DNA of 64,000 nucleotides from CAVONB01 sp963697205 (lineage in GTDB: Bacteria; Pseudomonadota; Alphaproteobacteria; Rhizobiales; Hyphomicrobiaceae), in the NCBI GenBank assembly GCA_963697205.1, contig CAVONB010000014.1:156841-220840 (forward strand), read 5' to 3'. The notes beneath the pieces were generated by a model that made no database searches, was not told the origin of the DNA, and was given only the letters and a program-made list of their open reading frames with translations. Below are positions 44,034 through 52,424 of this stretch, in pieces. The translations under genes were made by a program, and so were the position numbers. Position 1 is the stretch's first letter; each line of letters starts with the position of its first letter.

Positions 44034-44312
44034 TCAGCCTCCTGCCTTCTGAACCGCTGCATTCCAGAACGGATTGGCGAAGATCAGGATCATCGTCACG
44101 ACGAAGCAGTAGATCGCCGTCGACTCGATCATGGCGAGGCTGACGAACAGTGTGCGCGTGATCGTGTTCGCCTCGTCGGGTTGTTGTGCGATGGCTTGCA
44201 GCGCCTGAGCGGCTGCGCGCGCCTCGCCGAGCGCCGGCGCAATCGAGCCGATGGCGATCGTGAGCCCCGCGGTCACGATCGAGACCGCCGCGATCAGACT
44301 TGCTGCGTCCAT
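44034..44312 (-). CDS. atpE: N-type F-ATPase c subunit with a two-carboxylate ion site
   Basis: 92-aa rotor-ring protein with two membrane helices joined by a polar loop (AIAQQPDEANT). Helix 1 carries GSIAPALGEAR with Glu30. Helix 2 carries AMIESTAIYCFVV with Glu63, Ser64 and Thr65. Glu63 is the essential carboxylate. Glu30 is 33 residues before it, the same spacing as the two-carboxylate Na+ ring of Fusobacterium nucleatum, and the EST triad is a Na+-type signature. So Na+ coupling is likely, though H+ use is not excluded. ATG 44312 starts MDAASLIAAVS. Confidence 0.93.
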   Translation of the reverse strand: MDAASLIAAVSIVTAGLTIAIGSIAPALGEARAAAQALQAIAQQPDEANTITRTLFVSLAMIESTAIYCFVVTMILIFANPFWNAAVQKAGG

Positions 44313-44325
44313 GGGAAAACCCTTC

Positions 44326-45042
44326 CTAAAGCCGGTCTTGACGATCCCGCGACACCGCCTCGATGCGATGCGCCGATTGCGAAACACGCGATGCCGACGC
44401 GATGTAGACCATCGCCAGCACCGCGAAAATGTAGGCCTGGATGATGCCGGTCAGCAGACCGAGCAGCGTCAGCAGTATGGGAAACAGGAAGGGCGCCACC
44501 GAGATCAGGATCCCGGCGATAATCGTCCCGCTCATGACATTGCCGTAGAGGCGAATGGCAAGCGAAAGCGTGCGCGAGGCCTCCCCGATGATGTTGAACG
44601 GCAGCATCAGCACCGTCGGCCGAATATAGTTGCGCAAGTAGTCGCCGATCCCCTTGTCCGCAATGCCGTAGAGCGGAACTGCCAACAGCACGCACAGCGC
44701 CAATGCCGTCGTCGTCGACAGCGAGCCCGTCGGAGGGACATATCCCGGCACGATGATGAGAGCGTTGCAGGTCGCGATGAAGATGAACAGCGTGCCCACG
44801 AATGACAGATAGCGGCCCGGATCGTGTTGACTGACGTCGCGGATCTGCCCCCGCATCTCTGCCACCAGGACTTCGAGCAGGTTCTGCCAGCGGGAAGGAA
44901 CCAGATCGTCCTTGATCCCACGCGTCGCCAGGATGCAGACGCCAACAAGGATGCCCATGACGACCCACGTCATCACGATGGTGGCATTGAGGCTGAACTG
45001 ACCCAGCTGCAAAACGACCATGCTGTCCGGCGAGATCTTCAT
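44326..45042 (-). CDS. atpB: N-type F-ATPase a subunit
   Basis: 238-aa membrane stator subunit that forms the ion half-channels. The essential Arg is in the block RTLSLAIRLYGNVMSGTIIAG (second Arg), and the C-terminal helix GLLTGIIQAYIFAVLAMVYIASA is typical. Several further membrane helices are clear (TIVMTWVVMGILVGVCILAT, YLSFVGTLFIFIATCNALII). ATG 45042 overlaps the atpR stop by an ATGA junction. Confidence 0.93.
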   Translation of the reverse strand: MKISPDSMVVLQLGQFSLNATIVMTWVVMGILVGVCILATRGIKDDLVPSRWQNLLEVLVAEMRGQIRDVSQHDPGRYLSFVGTLFIFIATCNALIIVPGYVPPTGSLSTTTALALCVLLAVPLYGIADKGIGDYLRNYIRPTVLMLPFNIIGEASRTLSLAIRLYGNVMSGTIIAGILISVAPFLFPILLTLLGLLTGIIQAYIFAVLAMVYIASASRVSQSAHRIEAVSRDRQDRL

Positions 45043-45365
45043 TGCGGCCCGCTCTCGACGGCGTCGCGCGTCGGCGATCGCGCTGAGCCCCACATCATGA
45101 CAGCGCCACCACGCGCAACAACGAGGCCGGCGAGCGCCGCGAGGATCGCGACGGGCCCCGCCTCGGCCATGACGAGGGCGCCACCGAATGCACTCAGAAG
45201 TACGATCCGCGCCGCCAGGCCGACGACCAGCGGCGCCATCGACCGCCGCAAGATCGTCGCCTGCGTGCTCGACCACAACAGTCCGACATAAACCGCCCCG
45301 ACGATCAGGCCGGTCGCGAACGCAGCCGCCGCGTGCCATCCAACGTATGCGAGTCCGCTACTCAT
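45039..45365 (-). CDS. atpR: N-ATPase accessory membrane subunit AtpR
   Basis: 108-aa protein with three to four membrane helices (WHAAAAFATGLIVGAVYVGLLW, MAPLVVGLAARIVLLSAFGGALVM, AILAALAGLVVARGG). AtpR proteins are found only in N-ATPase operons between atpQ and atpB. A role in c-ring assembly or ion supply has been proposed. Identified mainly by position, size and helix pattern. It overlaps atpQ by 8 bp and atpB by 4 bp. Confidence 0.85.
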   Translation of the reverse strand: MSSGLAYVGWHAAAAFATGLIVGAVYVGLLWSSTQATILRRSMAPLVVGLAARIVLLSAFGGALVMAEAGPVAILAALAGLVVARGGAVMMWGSARSPTRDAVESGPQ

Positions 45366-45663
45366 CGCGGCTCTCCTTGTGCACCCAGCGCCAGGCATTC
45401 CATCCGCCCACCATCACGCCCGCGAGCAGCAGCGCGACTGTCCACGAGAACGGCGCGGGCATCGTGCGGTCGAGCCACAAGCCCAACGCGATCCCCAGAA
45501 GCGTCGGAACCGCGATGGCCCAGCCCACCAGCCCGAACATGCCAAGCCCGAACCAGATCCTGTACCGATCCTGCCGACGCGCTTCCGCCTTGCGCTCTGC
45601 GCGCGCGCGGATCGATGCGGCGGCCGCGTCGCGATGCTCCCGTTTGCCTTCCGGTTCGGTCAT
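45358..45663 (-). CDS. atpQ: N-ATPase accessory membrane subunit AtpQ (AtpI-like)
   Basis: 101-aa protein with a charged N-terminal segment (REHRDAAAASIRARAERKAE) and two membrane helices (IWFGLGMFGLVGWAIAVPTLLGIALGLWLD and WTVALLLAGVMVGGWNAWRWV). The helix pair resembles AtpI/AtpQ. It overlaps atpC by 4 bp and atpR by 8 bp. Family role: Mg/Ca-binding or c-ring assembly helper, unproven here. Confidence 0.87.
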   Translation of the reverse strand: MTEPEGKREHRDAAAASIRARAERKAEARRQDRYRIWFGLGMFGLVGWAIAVPTLLGIALGLWLDRTMPAPFSWTVALLLAGVMVGGWNAWRWVHKESRDE

Positions 45664-46097
45664 CGCTTCTCTTCCAGCTCGACGAAGCGCCGCACGATGC
45701 CCGACTCCAGTCGCGCCAGAGCCGATCGCGCTGCAGCCTCGTGCTCGTCAACCGAGCGAAACCGCGTCGCAATCGTTTGCCGCATCGTCCCGAGATCGTC
45801 GCCCACCACGGCCCGCCGCGTTGCAAGACACACCTCTGCCCCGCATTTCACGAGCATGCCCTCGTCCGTGCCGATGACCGTCTCCCGGCCATCGAGCTCC
45901 GTTACCAGCACCAAGCTCGGCACGATCGGCGCCACCCAGTCCAGATGCCTCGGCAGCAGCGCGAACGAACCGTCCGTCGCCTCTGCAACGATCTTCGTGG
46001 CATCCGTCTCGAACAGGATGCTGTCGGGCAAAAGCACACTGAACCGCATGGCTGCGCCGCGCACGGCCCCGTCGTTTGCACCATCAGGTGTCGGCAT
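45660..46097 (-). CDS. atpC: N-type F-ATPase epsilon subunit
   Basis: 145-aa central-stalk regulator. The N-terminal beta-sandwich contains FSVLLPDSILFETDATKIVAEATDGSFALLPRHLDWVAPIVPS, the classical epsilon motif. The C-terminal helix pair (SVDEHEAAARSALARLESGIVRRFVELEEK) is present. It overlaps atpD by 14 bp and atpQ by 4 bp. Confidence 0.93.
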   Translation of the reverse strand: MPTPDGANDGAVRGAAMRFSVLLPDSILFETDATKIVAEATDGSFALLPRHLDWVAPIVPSLVLVTELDGRETVIGTDEGMLVKCGAEVCLATRRAVVGDDLGTMRQTIATRFRSVDEHEAAARSALARLESGIVRRFVELEEKR

Positions 46098-47511
46098 GTC
46101 GCTCCCCGCTCGCTGAGGTCGAAACGCGCAGATCCTCCAAACCGCCGATCATGTAGAACCTTTGCTCCGGCACGGTATCGACCGTCCCCGCAAGGATCGC
46201 CTCGCAACCCGCGATCGTCGCCTCGAGTGGCACCGTTTTTCCCGGCATCCCGGTAAAGGGCCCCGTTGCGTGAAACGGCTGCGTCAGAAAACGGTCCAGC
46301 CGGCGCGCCTGCGCAACCGTTCGCCGATCCGCCTCTGCCAGCTCCTGAAGGCCGAGCATGGCGATGATGTCTTTCAGATCCTCGTACTCGGCAAGGACCT
46401 GGCGAACTCTGCGGGCGACGCGATAGTGGCGGTCGCTGACGTTCCCCGGCGTCAACAGCTTGGACGTCGATTTCAATGGGTCGATCGCGGGATAAAGACC
46501 CTGCGCCGCACGTTTCCGCGACAGCACGATCGAAGCCGACAAGTGATTGAACACATGCGTGGCCGCGGGATCCGTGAAATCGTCGGCGGGAATGTAGATC
46601 GCCTGGACCGATGTGATCGTGCCTGACGCCGTGCTACAGATCCGCTCTTCCAGCTCGGCCAGCTCGGTGCCCAACGTTGGCTGATAGCCGACCCGCGATG
46701 GAATGCGCCCGAGCAGTCCCGAGATCTCTGCGCCCGCCTGAACGAAACGGAAGATGTTGTCGATCAGGACCAGTACGTCGCGATTGGCCTCATCGCGGAA
46801 ATACTCCGCGATCGCCATCGCGGCATGACCGACACGGAACCGCACACCAGGCGCCTCGTGCATCTGACCGAACACCAGGACGGCGCGGTCGAGCACACCT
46901 GCCTCCTCCATTTCCCGGATCAGCTCCTCGGCCTCGCGGCACCGCTCCCCGATGCCGCAAAACAGACTGACGCCCTCGTAGTGTCGGAGCATGTTGTGGA
47001 TCATTTCCGAGATCAGCACCGTCTTTCCCACGCCGGCGCCGCCGAGCAATCCGACCTTGCCGCCCTTCTCGATCGGGGCCAGAAGATCGATGGCCTTGAT
47101 GCCCGTCACGAACAGCTCTGCCTCGATCCGCAGCCGCCGCAGCGGCACAGGCACACCCCGAATGGGACGGCGCCCGACGTTCTCCAGCACGCCCTTGCCG
47201 TCGATGGGCTGCCCGAAGAGATCCACCACGCGGCCGAGCAGCCCGTCACCGACCGGAATGTGCAGCGGCTCGCCGGTATCCGCCACCCGCAAGCCCAGCC
47301 GCAGCCCGTCGTGCGGATTGAGAACGATACCGCGAACCATATCGTTGGAGAGGAGAGCGGCCACTTCGATCACGATGGGAGGATCGCCACCTGCAATCAG
47401 AACGGTGTCGATGGTCGGCACGCCGTGCTCGAAGCGGACGTCGACGACACTGCCTTCGATCGCGATGATCTCTCCCAAACCCTCCCCCTTTGCAGTATCG
47501 CCGGTTTCCAT
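46084..47511 (-). CDS. atpD: N-type F-ATPase beta subunit
   Basis: 475-aa catalytic subunit from ATG 47511 (GAGG upstream); a GTG start at 47571 would add 20 residues. Walker A GGAGVGKTVLISEM, Walker B/DELSEED neighbourhood VLVLIDNIFRFVQAGAEISGLLGRIPSRVGYQPTL and ERICSTASGTITSVQAIYIP are all present. It begins the atpDCQRBEFAG operon, the order typical of N-ATPases (Dibrova-type operons). The upstream region has a weak FNR/FixK-like sequence (47661-47674). A degenerate second copy of a short central segment of atpD is found at 62205-62380. Confidence 0.95.
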   Translation of the reverse strand: METGDTAKGEGLGEIIAIEGSVVDVRFEHGVPTIDTVLIAGGDPPIVIEVAALLSNDMVRGIVLNPHDGLRLGLRVADTGEPLHIPVGDGLLGRVVDLFGQPIDGKGVLENVGRRPIRGVPVPLRRLRIEAELFVTGIKAIDLLAPIEKGGKVGLLGGAGVGKTVLISEMIHNMLRHYEGVSLFCGIGERCREAEELIREMEEAGVLDRAVLVFGQMHEAPGVRFRVGHAAMAIAEYFRDEANRDVLVLIDNIFRFVQAGAEISGLLGRIPSRVGYQPTLGTELAELEERICSTASGTITSVQAIYIPADDFTDPAATHVFNHLSASIVLSRKRAAQGLYPAIDPLKSTSKLLTPGNVSDRHYRVARRVRQVLAEYEDLKDIIAMLGLQELAEADRRTVAQARRLDRFLTQPFHATGPFTGMPGKTVPLEATIAGCEAILAGTVDTVPEQRFYMIGGLEDLRVSTSASGERHADT

Positions 47512-47660
47512 GACATCCTCGGCAGGGAAGACGCGCCTGCTTTCCTTGACGCGCTGCGATACCGTCGCCACGCATGATGCGCTGTCGCACGAACCACAGC
47601 GCGCTCAAGGGCACCAGCCGACGACACGACCCATCAAATAGTTTTCCGTGAGCCCCTGCT

Positions 47661-47674
47661 TTGATCGCGCGCAA
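47661..47674. promoter_or_regulatory. Weak FNR/FixK-like box upstream of atpD
   Basis: TTGATCGCGCGCAA has a perfect left half and two mismatches in the right half. It is 150 bp before the chosen atpD start (90 bp from the alternative). Confidence 0.3.
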
Positions 47675-47750
47675 AGGTCCGCTCAAGGACGGACCATCGG
47701 TCCCAACGCTCCGCCGCCGACCGCGACCGCACCGCATCGCCACGATGGCA

Positions 47751-50405
47751 TCAGCGGTAGATCCATCCGCGCCGTGCCAGCCATTTCTCAGCTTCAACCG
47801 CGAAAAGACTGAGGCTCGACAGCGCCAGGCAGAACAGCAGATCCCACATCGGCAGCGGCTGTGTGTGGAATATCGCGTTGAACATTGGCACATAGACGAT
47901 CATCAGCTGCAAACTCATGGCCAGCCCGCAAGCGGCAATCATTGCCGGATTCGAGAAGAAGCCGATCTTGAACAGTGAATCGGTATCGCTGCGCACCGCC
48001 ATGGAGTGAAAGAGCTGGGAGACGGTCAACACCGTGAACGCGATCGTCTGCCAGTGATCCACGCCCCGCGACAGCGCCCAAGCCTGCGCCGTCAGCGTCA
48101 CGCCCGCCACGAACAAGCCGTACCACACGATGTGCTGCCACATGCCCCGCGCGAAGATGCTCTCGCCCGGCGGCCGCGGCGGCCGCCGCATGATCCCGCG
48201 CTCGGCCGCCTCCGCCGTGAACGCCAGTCCCGGCAACCCGTCCGTCACCAGATTGATCCAGAGGATATGTGCGGGCAGAAGCGGGATGGGCAGGCCAACC
48301 AGCGGCGCCAGGAGCAGCGTCCAGATCTCTCCGGAGTTCGAGCTCATGGTGTCCTTGATGAACTTGCGGATGTTGTCGAAGATGCGCCGCCCTTCCCGTA
48401 CAGCGCCGACGATCGTCGCGAAGTTGTCGTCCAGCAGCACCATGTCGGCGGCTTCGCGCGCCACGTCGGTGCCCTTGCGCCCCATGGCGACACCGATATC
48501 GGCGAGCTTGAGCGCGGGTGCATCATTGACGCCGTCGCCCGTCATGGCCGCGAAATGTCCGTGCGCCTGCAGTCCCTGAACGATCCTGATCTTTTGCGAC
48601 GGCGACGCCCGGGCATAGACCGGCGTCTGTCCGACGACTTGCGAGAACGCCGCATCGCTCATCCGCTCGACATCTGCACCCGTAAGGATCGGATCGAACT
48701 CGCCGCAAATGCCGAGCCTGACGGCAATGGCACGCGCGGTGCCCGGATGATCGCCGGTAATCATCACCGGCGTGATGCCTGCGGATTTGCACTCTTCGAC
48801 CGCGTCCTTCACCCCGGCTTTGGGCGGATCGATCAAGCCGACAAGGCAAAGCAGCGTCAGGTCGTCTTCAAGCGATACATCGACGACATCGGGACGCGTC
48901 TCGAACCGCCGGTAGGCGACACCCAGCACGCGATAGCCCCGCTCCGCCAGCGCGAGCGCGCGGCGCAACTGAGCGTCGCGCTCTAGCAGCCCCCCGCCGA
49001 AGTCGTCGCGGCACCGTGCCAGCACGGCTTCAGGCGCGCCCTTGCAGAACAAGACATAGCCGTCGCCGTACCGGTGCAGCGTACTCATGCGCTTGCGATC
49101 AGAGTCGAAAGCAACTTCGCCGACTCTCTCGAAAGAACCCGCCAGGTCCGCCCTGTCGTAGCCGGCCGCGCGCGCGGCTTCGTACAACGCAAGTTCGGTC
49201 GGATCGCCCCGCACCCCCTCGGCATCATCGAACAGCACGTCGTTCGACAACGCCAGCGCATGCCCGATCATGTCGCGCACACGACCTTCGAGCTGAACGA
49301 GGCCGGGAGCGCTGGTCTCACCAACGACGACCTGCTCCAGGCTCATCCGGTTCTCAGTCAGCGTCCCCGTCTTGTCGGCACAGATGTATTGCACCGAGCC
49401 CAACGTCTCCACCGCCGGCAATCTGCGCATCAGCACGTTCCTGCGGCTCATCTTGGCGGCGCCACGGGCGAGCGAGATCGTGATCACCACCGGCAACGCC
49501 TCCGGGATGGCGGCAACGGCCAGGGAGACCGCCGTCAGGAACATCAGCACCAGCGGCTCGCCTTTCGATAGGCCGACGACGAAGAACAGCACGCAGATGG
49601 CGCCGATCGCCAGCGCGAGTCGCGCGCTGAAATCGTTCAAGCGTCGCTGCAAGGGCGTCGCGCCGAGCGCGGCCCCATCGAGCATTTCCGCGATCTGCCC
49701 CAGCTCCGTCGATGAGCCGGTCGCAAAGACCAGGCCGTGACACCGGCCGCGCGTGACGAGCGTACCCTTGAACGCGATGTTGCTTCGATCGCCAAGCGGC
49801 ACGGTCGCATCGGCAAGCGTAGCAATTGACTTGCCCACAGGCAGCGACTCACCCGTGAGCAGCGACTCGTCGACCTCGACGTCGGCCACCTCGATCAGCC
49901 GGAGATCCGCCGGCACCGCATCGCCGGCCTCCAGCAGCACCACGTCGCCGGGAACCACCTCTTGCGCCGGCACCGAGTGCGACTTGCCTGCGCGCAACAC
50001 GTTGGCATGGGGAACCACCAGCCGCCGCAAAGCCGCAATGGCGCGATCCGCCCTGTATTCCTGCACGACGCCGAATGCCGCATTGAGGACGATGATCGTC
50101 AGGATCAGCGCTGCGTCCTGCAACTCGCCGACGAGGCCCGCAACTATCGCCGCAGCGATCAGCACGATGATCAGAACGTTCGAGAACTGATCGAGGAACA
50201 TCCGCCACAACGGCCGCTGCCTCCCCGAAGCGATGAGATTGGGTCCGTTGACCGACAGTCTTTCGCGAGCCGCTTCCACCGACAGCCCCGCCGGTCCACT
50301 GTCCAGGCGCGCGAGCACCTCTTCGACCCCCAGCGCATGCCAGCGGACCGTGCGTGTCATGAGCGATCCCGTCATCACGGCTTGGACGATATCGGCGTCA
50401 CGCAT
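47751..50405 (-). CDS. P2-type cation-transporting ATPase (Ca2+- or Na+-ATPase-like)
   Basis: About 884-aa membrane ATPase. The cation_ATPase_N domain (WHALGVEEVLARLDSGPAGLSVEAARERL) is followed by TGES in LLTGESLPVG, the ion-site helix AAIPEALPVVITISLARGAAKMSRRN, phosphorylation site ICADKTGTLTENRMS, MITGDHPGTARAIAVRLGI, TGDGVNDAPALKLADIGVAMG, and a C-terminal block of membrane helices. PEALP instead of PEGLP separates it from SERCA; it groups by eye with the bacterial P2A/P2D-like set, so Ca2+, Na+ or K+ could be moved. Starts at 50360 or 50537 are also possible. It lies 240 bp upstream of the N-ATPase operon in the same direction. Confidence 0.92.
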   Translation of the reverse strand: MRDADIVQAVMTGSLMTRTVRWHALGVEEVLARLDSGPAGLSVEAARERLSVNGPNLIASGRQRPLWRMFLDQFSNVLIIVLIAAAIVAGLVGELQDAALILTIIVLNAAFGVVQEYRADRAIAALRRLVVPHANVLRAGKSHSVPAQEVVPGDVVLLEAGDAVPADLRLIEVADVEVDESLLTGESLPVGKSIATLADATVPLGDRSNIAFKGTLVTRGRCHGLVFATGSSTELGQIAEMLDGAALGATPLQRRLNDFSARLALAIGAICVLFFVVGLSKGEPLVLMFLTAVSLAVAAIPEALPVVITISLARGAAKMSRRNVLMRRLPAVETLGSVQYICADKTGTLTENRMSLEQVVVGETSAPGLVQLEGRVRDMIGHALALSNDVLFDDAEGVRGDPTELALYEAARAAGYDRADLAGSFERVGEVAFDSDRKRMSTLHRYGDGYVLFCKGAPEAVLARCRDDFGGGLLERDAQLRRALALAERGYRVLGVAYRRFETRPDVVDVSLEDDLTLLCLVGLIDPPKAGVKDAVEECKSAGITPVMITGDHPGTARAIAVRLGICGEFDPILTGADVERMSDAAFSQVVGQTPVYARASPSQKIRIVQGLQAHGHFAAMTGDGVNDAPALKLADIGVAMGRKGTDVAREAADMVLLDDNFATIVGAVREGRRIFDNIRKFIKDTMSSNSGEIWTLLLAPLVGLPIPLLPAHILWINLVTDGLPGLAFTAEAAERGIMRRPPRPPGESIFARGMWQHIVWYGLFVAGVTLTAQAWALSRGVDHWQTIAFTVLTVSQLFHSMAVRSDTDSLFKIGFFSNPAMIAACGLAMSLQLMIVYVPMFNAIFHTQPLPMWDLLFCLALSSLSLFAVEAEKWLARRGWIYR

Positions 50406-50563
50406 CGGTCGTGGCGCGCGCCGAAGCGCAGCCATCGCCGGCGTGCCGACTGATCCGCCGCTCGCATCCAAGACATGGTATACTCCTTCGCATATTCGAC
50501 CCGGCGCTCTACCCTTTGGCCAGCCATCGCCTGCCATCCTGCGACGGTGAAATTTCGTGTCGA

Positions 50564-50577
50564 TTGCGCCATATCAA
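50564..50577. promoter_or_regulatory. Weak FNR/FixK-like box between the P2 ATPase and Usp genes
   Basis: TTGCGCCATATCAA has an exact right half and two mismatches in the left half. It lies 92 bp before the Usp start and about 160 bp before the P2 ATPase start, in the divergent gap. Confidence 0.4.
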
Positions 50578-50668
50578 GGTCGAGCCGCCCATCGCGATCC
50601 GATAGTTGCCGCATGCGGTGAGCCCATTGCCATGATGGCAAGGCGAAGTCTCTGGAGGACGAATTCAT

Positions 50669-51106
50669 ATGTACAAGCACATTCTCATCGCAACCGATGG
50701 TTCCGAGCTTGCCGCAAAGGCGTTGACCCACGGCCTGGCACTGGCAAAAACCGTCAATGCCAAGGTGACCGTCGCCACGGTGACGGAGCCTTGGACAGCC
50801 GTCATGACTGGCGAAATGGGCATTGCCTACCCGATCGAGGATTATGACAAAGCGGTCACGGCGAATGCCGCAGAGATTCTGCAGAAGGCCCTCGAGACGG
50901 CACGTGGCGCCGGTGTCGATGTGGCCACGCTCCACGTCAAGGATCGCTTCCCAGCCGACGGCATCATCGATACCGCCAACGAGCGCGGCTGCGATCTTAT
51001 CGTCATGGCTTCGCACGGCCGGCGCGGACTGACGCGCCTGATCCTTGGCAGTCAGACGCAATCCGTCGTCACGCACAGCACGATCCCGGTACTTGTCTGC
51101 CGCTGA
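50669..51106 (+). CDS. Universal stress protein (UspA family)
   Basis: 145-aa UspA-fold protein beginning MYKHILIATDGSELAAKALT and ending MASHGRRGLTRLILGSQTQSVVTHS, the ATP-binding signature. GGAGGA lies upstream of the ATG (50654-50659). It is divergent from the P2-type ATPase gene, repeating the arrangement at 3.8 kb in which a Usp gene sits beside a P-type ATPase. Confidence 0.93.
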   Translation: MYKHILIATDGSELAAKALTHGLALAKTVNAKVTVATVTEPWTAVMTGEMGIAYPIEDYDKAVTANAAEILQKALETARGAGVDVATLHVKDRFPADGIIDTANERGCDLIVMASHGRRGLTRLILGSQTQSVVTHSTIPVLVCR

Positions 51107-51314
51107 CCCGCAACCCGATCGCGAAGCGATTCCCAGTGGGCCATGCGCCGCGCAAATAGCACGGAGGAAGACGGCGGCCAGGGCGCGTTTCACTGACGCG
51201 GTACTTAGCCCCTGATCGCACGGCACGCCGCGCACGCGTACCGGCACGACATGCGAACGCCAAGACGGCCACATCACGTGGCGTGAAGTTCTGCGGCATG
51301 CGCGAGCCAAGACG

Positions 51315-52424
51315 ATGACACGTCGACCAGCACACCCTGAGCAGGACGGAACCGACACATCGTCGGCCACCGATCCGCCACGCTACATCGATTGGACGGG
51401 ACAGGCGGTTCGCGACCTGCCGGAGTTCGCCCGCCAGCCCGAAACCCTGGTGGCGCTCTATCGCGCCATGGTGCTCACACGCGCCTTCGACGAAAAAGCC
51501 GTGGCTTTGCAGCGCACGGGCCAGCTCGGCACCTACGCCAGCTCTCTCGGCCAAGAGGCTGTCGGCGTCGGCCTCGCCAGTGCGATGCGTGCCGACGACG
51601 TCCTCTTACCCTCGTTTCGTGAGCAGAGCGCCATGCTCTGGCGCGGCGTGACGATGGCCGAGCTGCTCGCCTACTGGGGCGGCGACGAACGCGGCTCCGA
51701 TTTCGCAGGCCCTCGCCGCGATTTCCCGGTCTGCATCACGGTCGGCAGCCAGTTTCCGCACGCAGCCGGCGTCGCGCTCGCCATGAAACTGCGACGCGAG
51801 GACCGCGCCGCTGTCGTCGTCGGCGGCGACGGCGCCACGTCCAAGGGGGACTTCTATGAGGCGATGAACATGGCCGGCGTCTGGCGGCTGCCGATGGTGA
51901 TCGTGATCAACAATAACCAGTGGGCAATCTCGGTCCCGCTGAAAGCACAGACCGCCGCCCGGACACTCGCACAAAAGGCGGTCGCCGCAGGCATCCCCGG
52001 CGAGCAGGTCGACGGCAACGACGTTGTCGCCGTCCGCGACGCCGTCGATCGCGCGCTGCGCCGCGCCCGGCAAGGCCAGGGCCCGACGCTCGTCGAAGCG
52101 GTCACATATCGCCTCAGCGATCATACCACCGCCGATGATGCCCGCCGCTATCGCTCCGAGACGGATGTCTCGGCACACTGGCCGCAAGAGCCGGTCGCAC
52201 GCCTGCGCGCCTACCTCGCCGCCGGGAACCATTGGGACAAGGAAAAGGAGCTGGCGCTCCTCGCCCGCTGCCGCAACGACGTCGACGCGGCTGTCGCAAC
52301 CTACCTGGCGACGTCGCCCGCCCCCGCGACCGACATCATCGACCACCTGCACGCCACGCTGCCCGCCGCACTGGCAGACCAGCGCGCCGACCTCGCCGGA
52401 CAGGAGAGCACCGCGCATGGCTGA
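51315..52424 (+). CDS. 2-oxoacid dehydrogenase E1 alpha (PdhA-like)
   Basis: 369-aa thiamine-diphosphate enzyme subunit. The ThDP/Mg motif GGDGATSKGDFYEAMNMAGV...VIVINNN is present, preceded by LGTYASSLGQEAVGVGLA and the substrate region SQFPHAAGVALAMKL. It forms an alpha2beta2 E1 with the next gene and would decarboxylate pyruvate or a branched-chain 2-oxoacid. The nearby amino-acid dehydrogenase makes branched-chain oxoacids equally likely. It overlaps the E1 beta gene by 8 bp. Confidence 0.92.
   Translation: MTRRPAHPEQDGTDTSSATDPPRYIDWTGQAVRDLPEFARQPETLVALYRAMVLTRAFDEKAVALQRTGQLGTYASSLGQEAVGVGLASAMRADDVLLPSFREQSAMLWRGVTMAELLAYWGGDERGSDFAGPRRDFPVCITVGSQFPHAAGVALAMKLRREDRAAVVVGGDGATSKGDFYEAMNMAGVWRLPMVIVINNNQWAISVPLKAQTAARTLAQKAVAAGIPGEQVDGNDVVAVRDAVDRALRRARQGQGPTLVEAVTYRLSDHTTADDARRYRSETDVSAHWPQEPVARLRAYLAAGNHWDKEKELALLARCRNDVDAAVATYLATSPAPATDIIDHLHATLPAALADQRADLAGQESTAHG

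Noticed and set aside
48006..48986. 326-residue frame antisense to the P2 ATPase
   Set aside because: Entirely inside a well-supported gene on the other strand; composition is that of a shadow frame.
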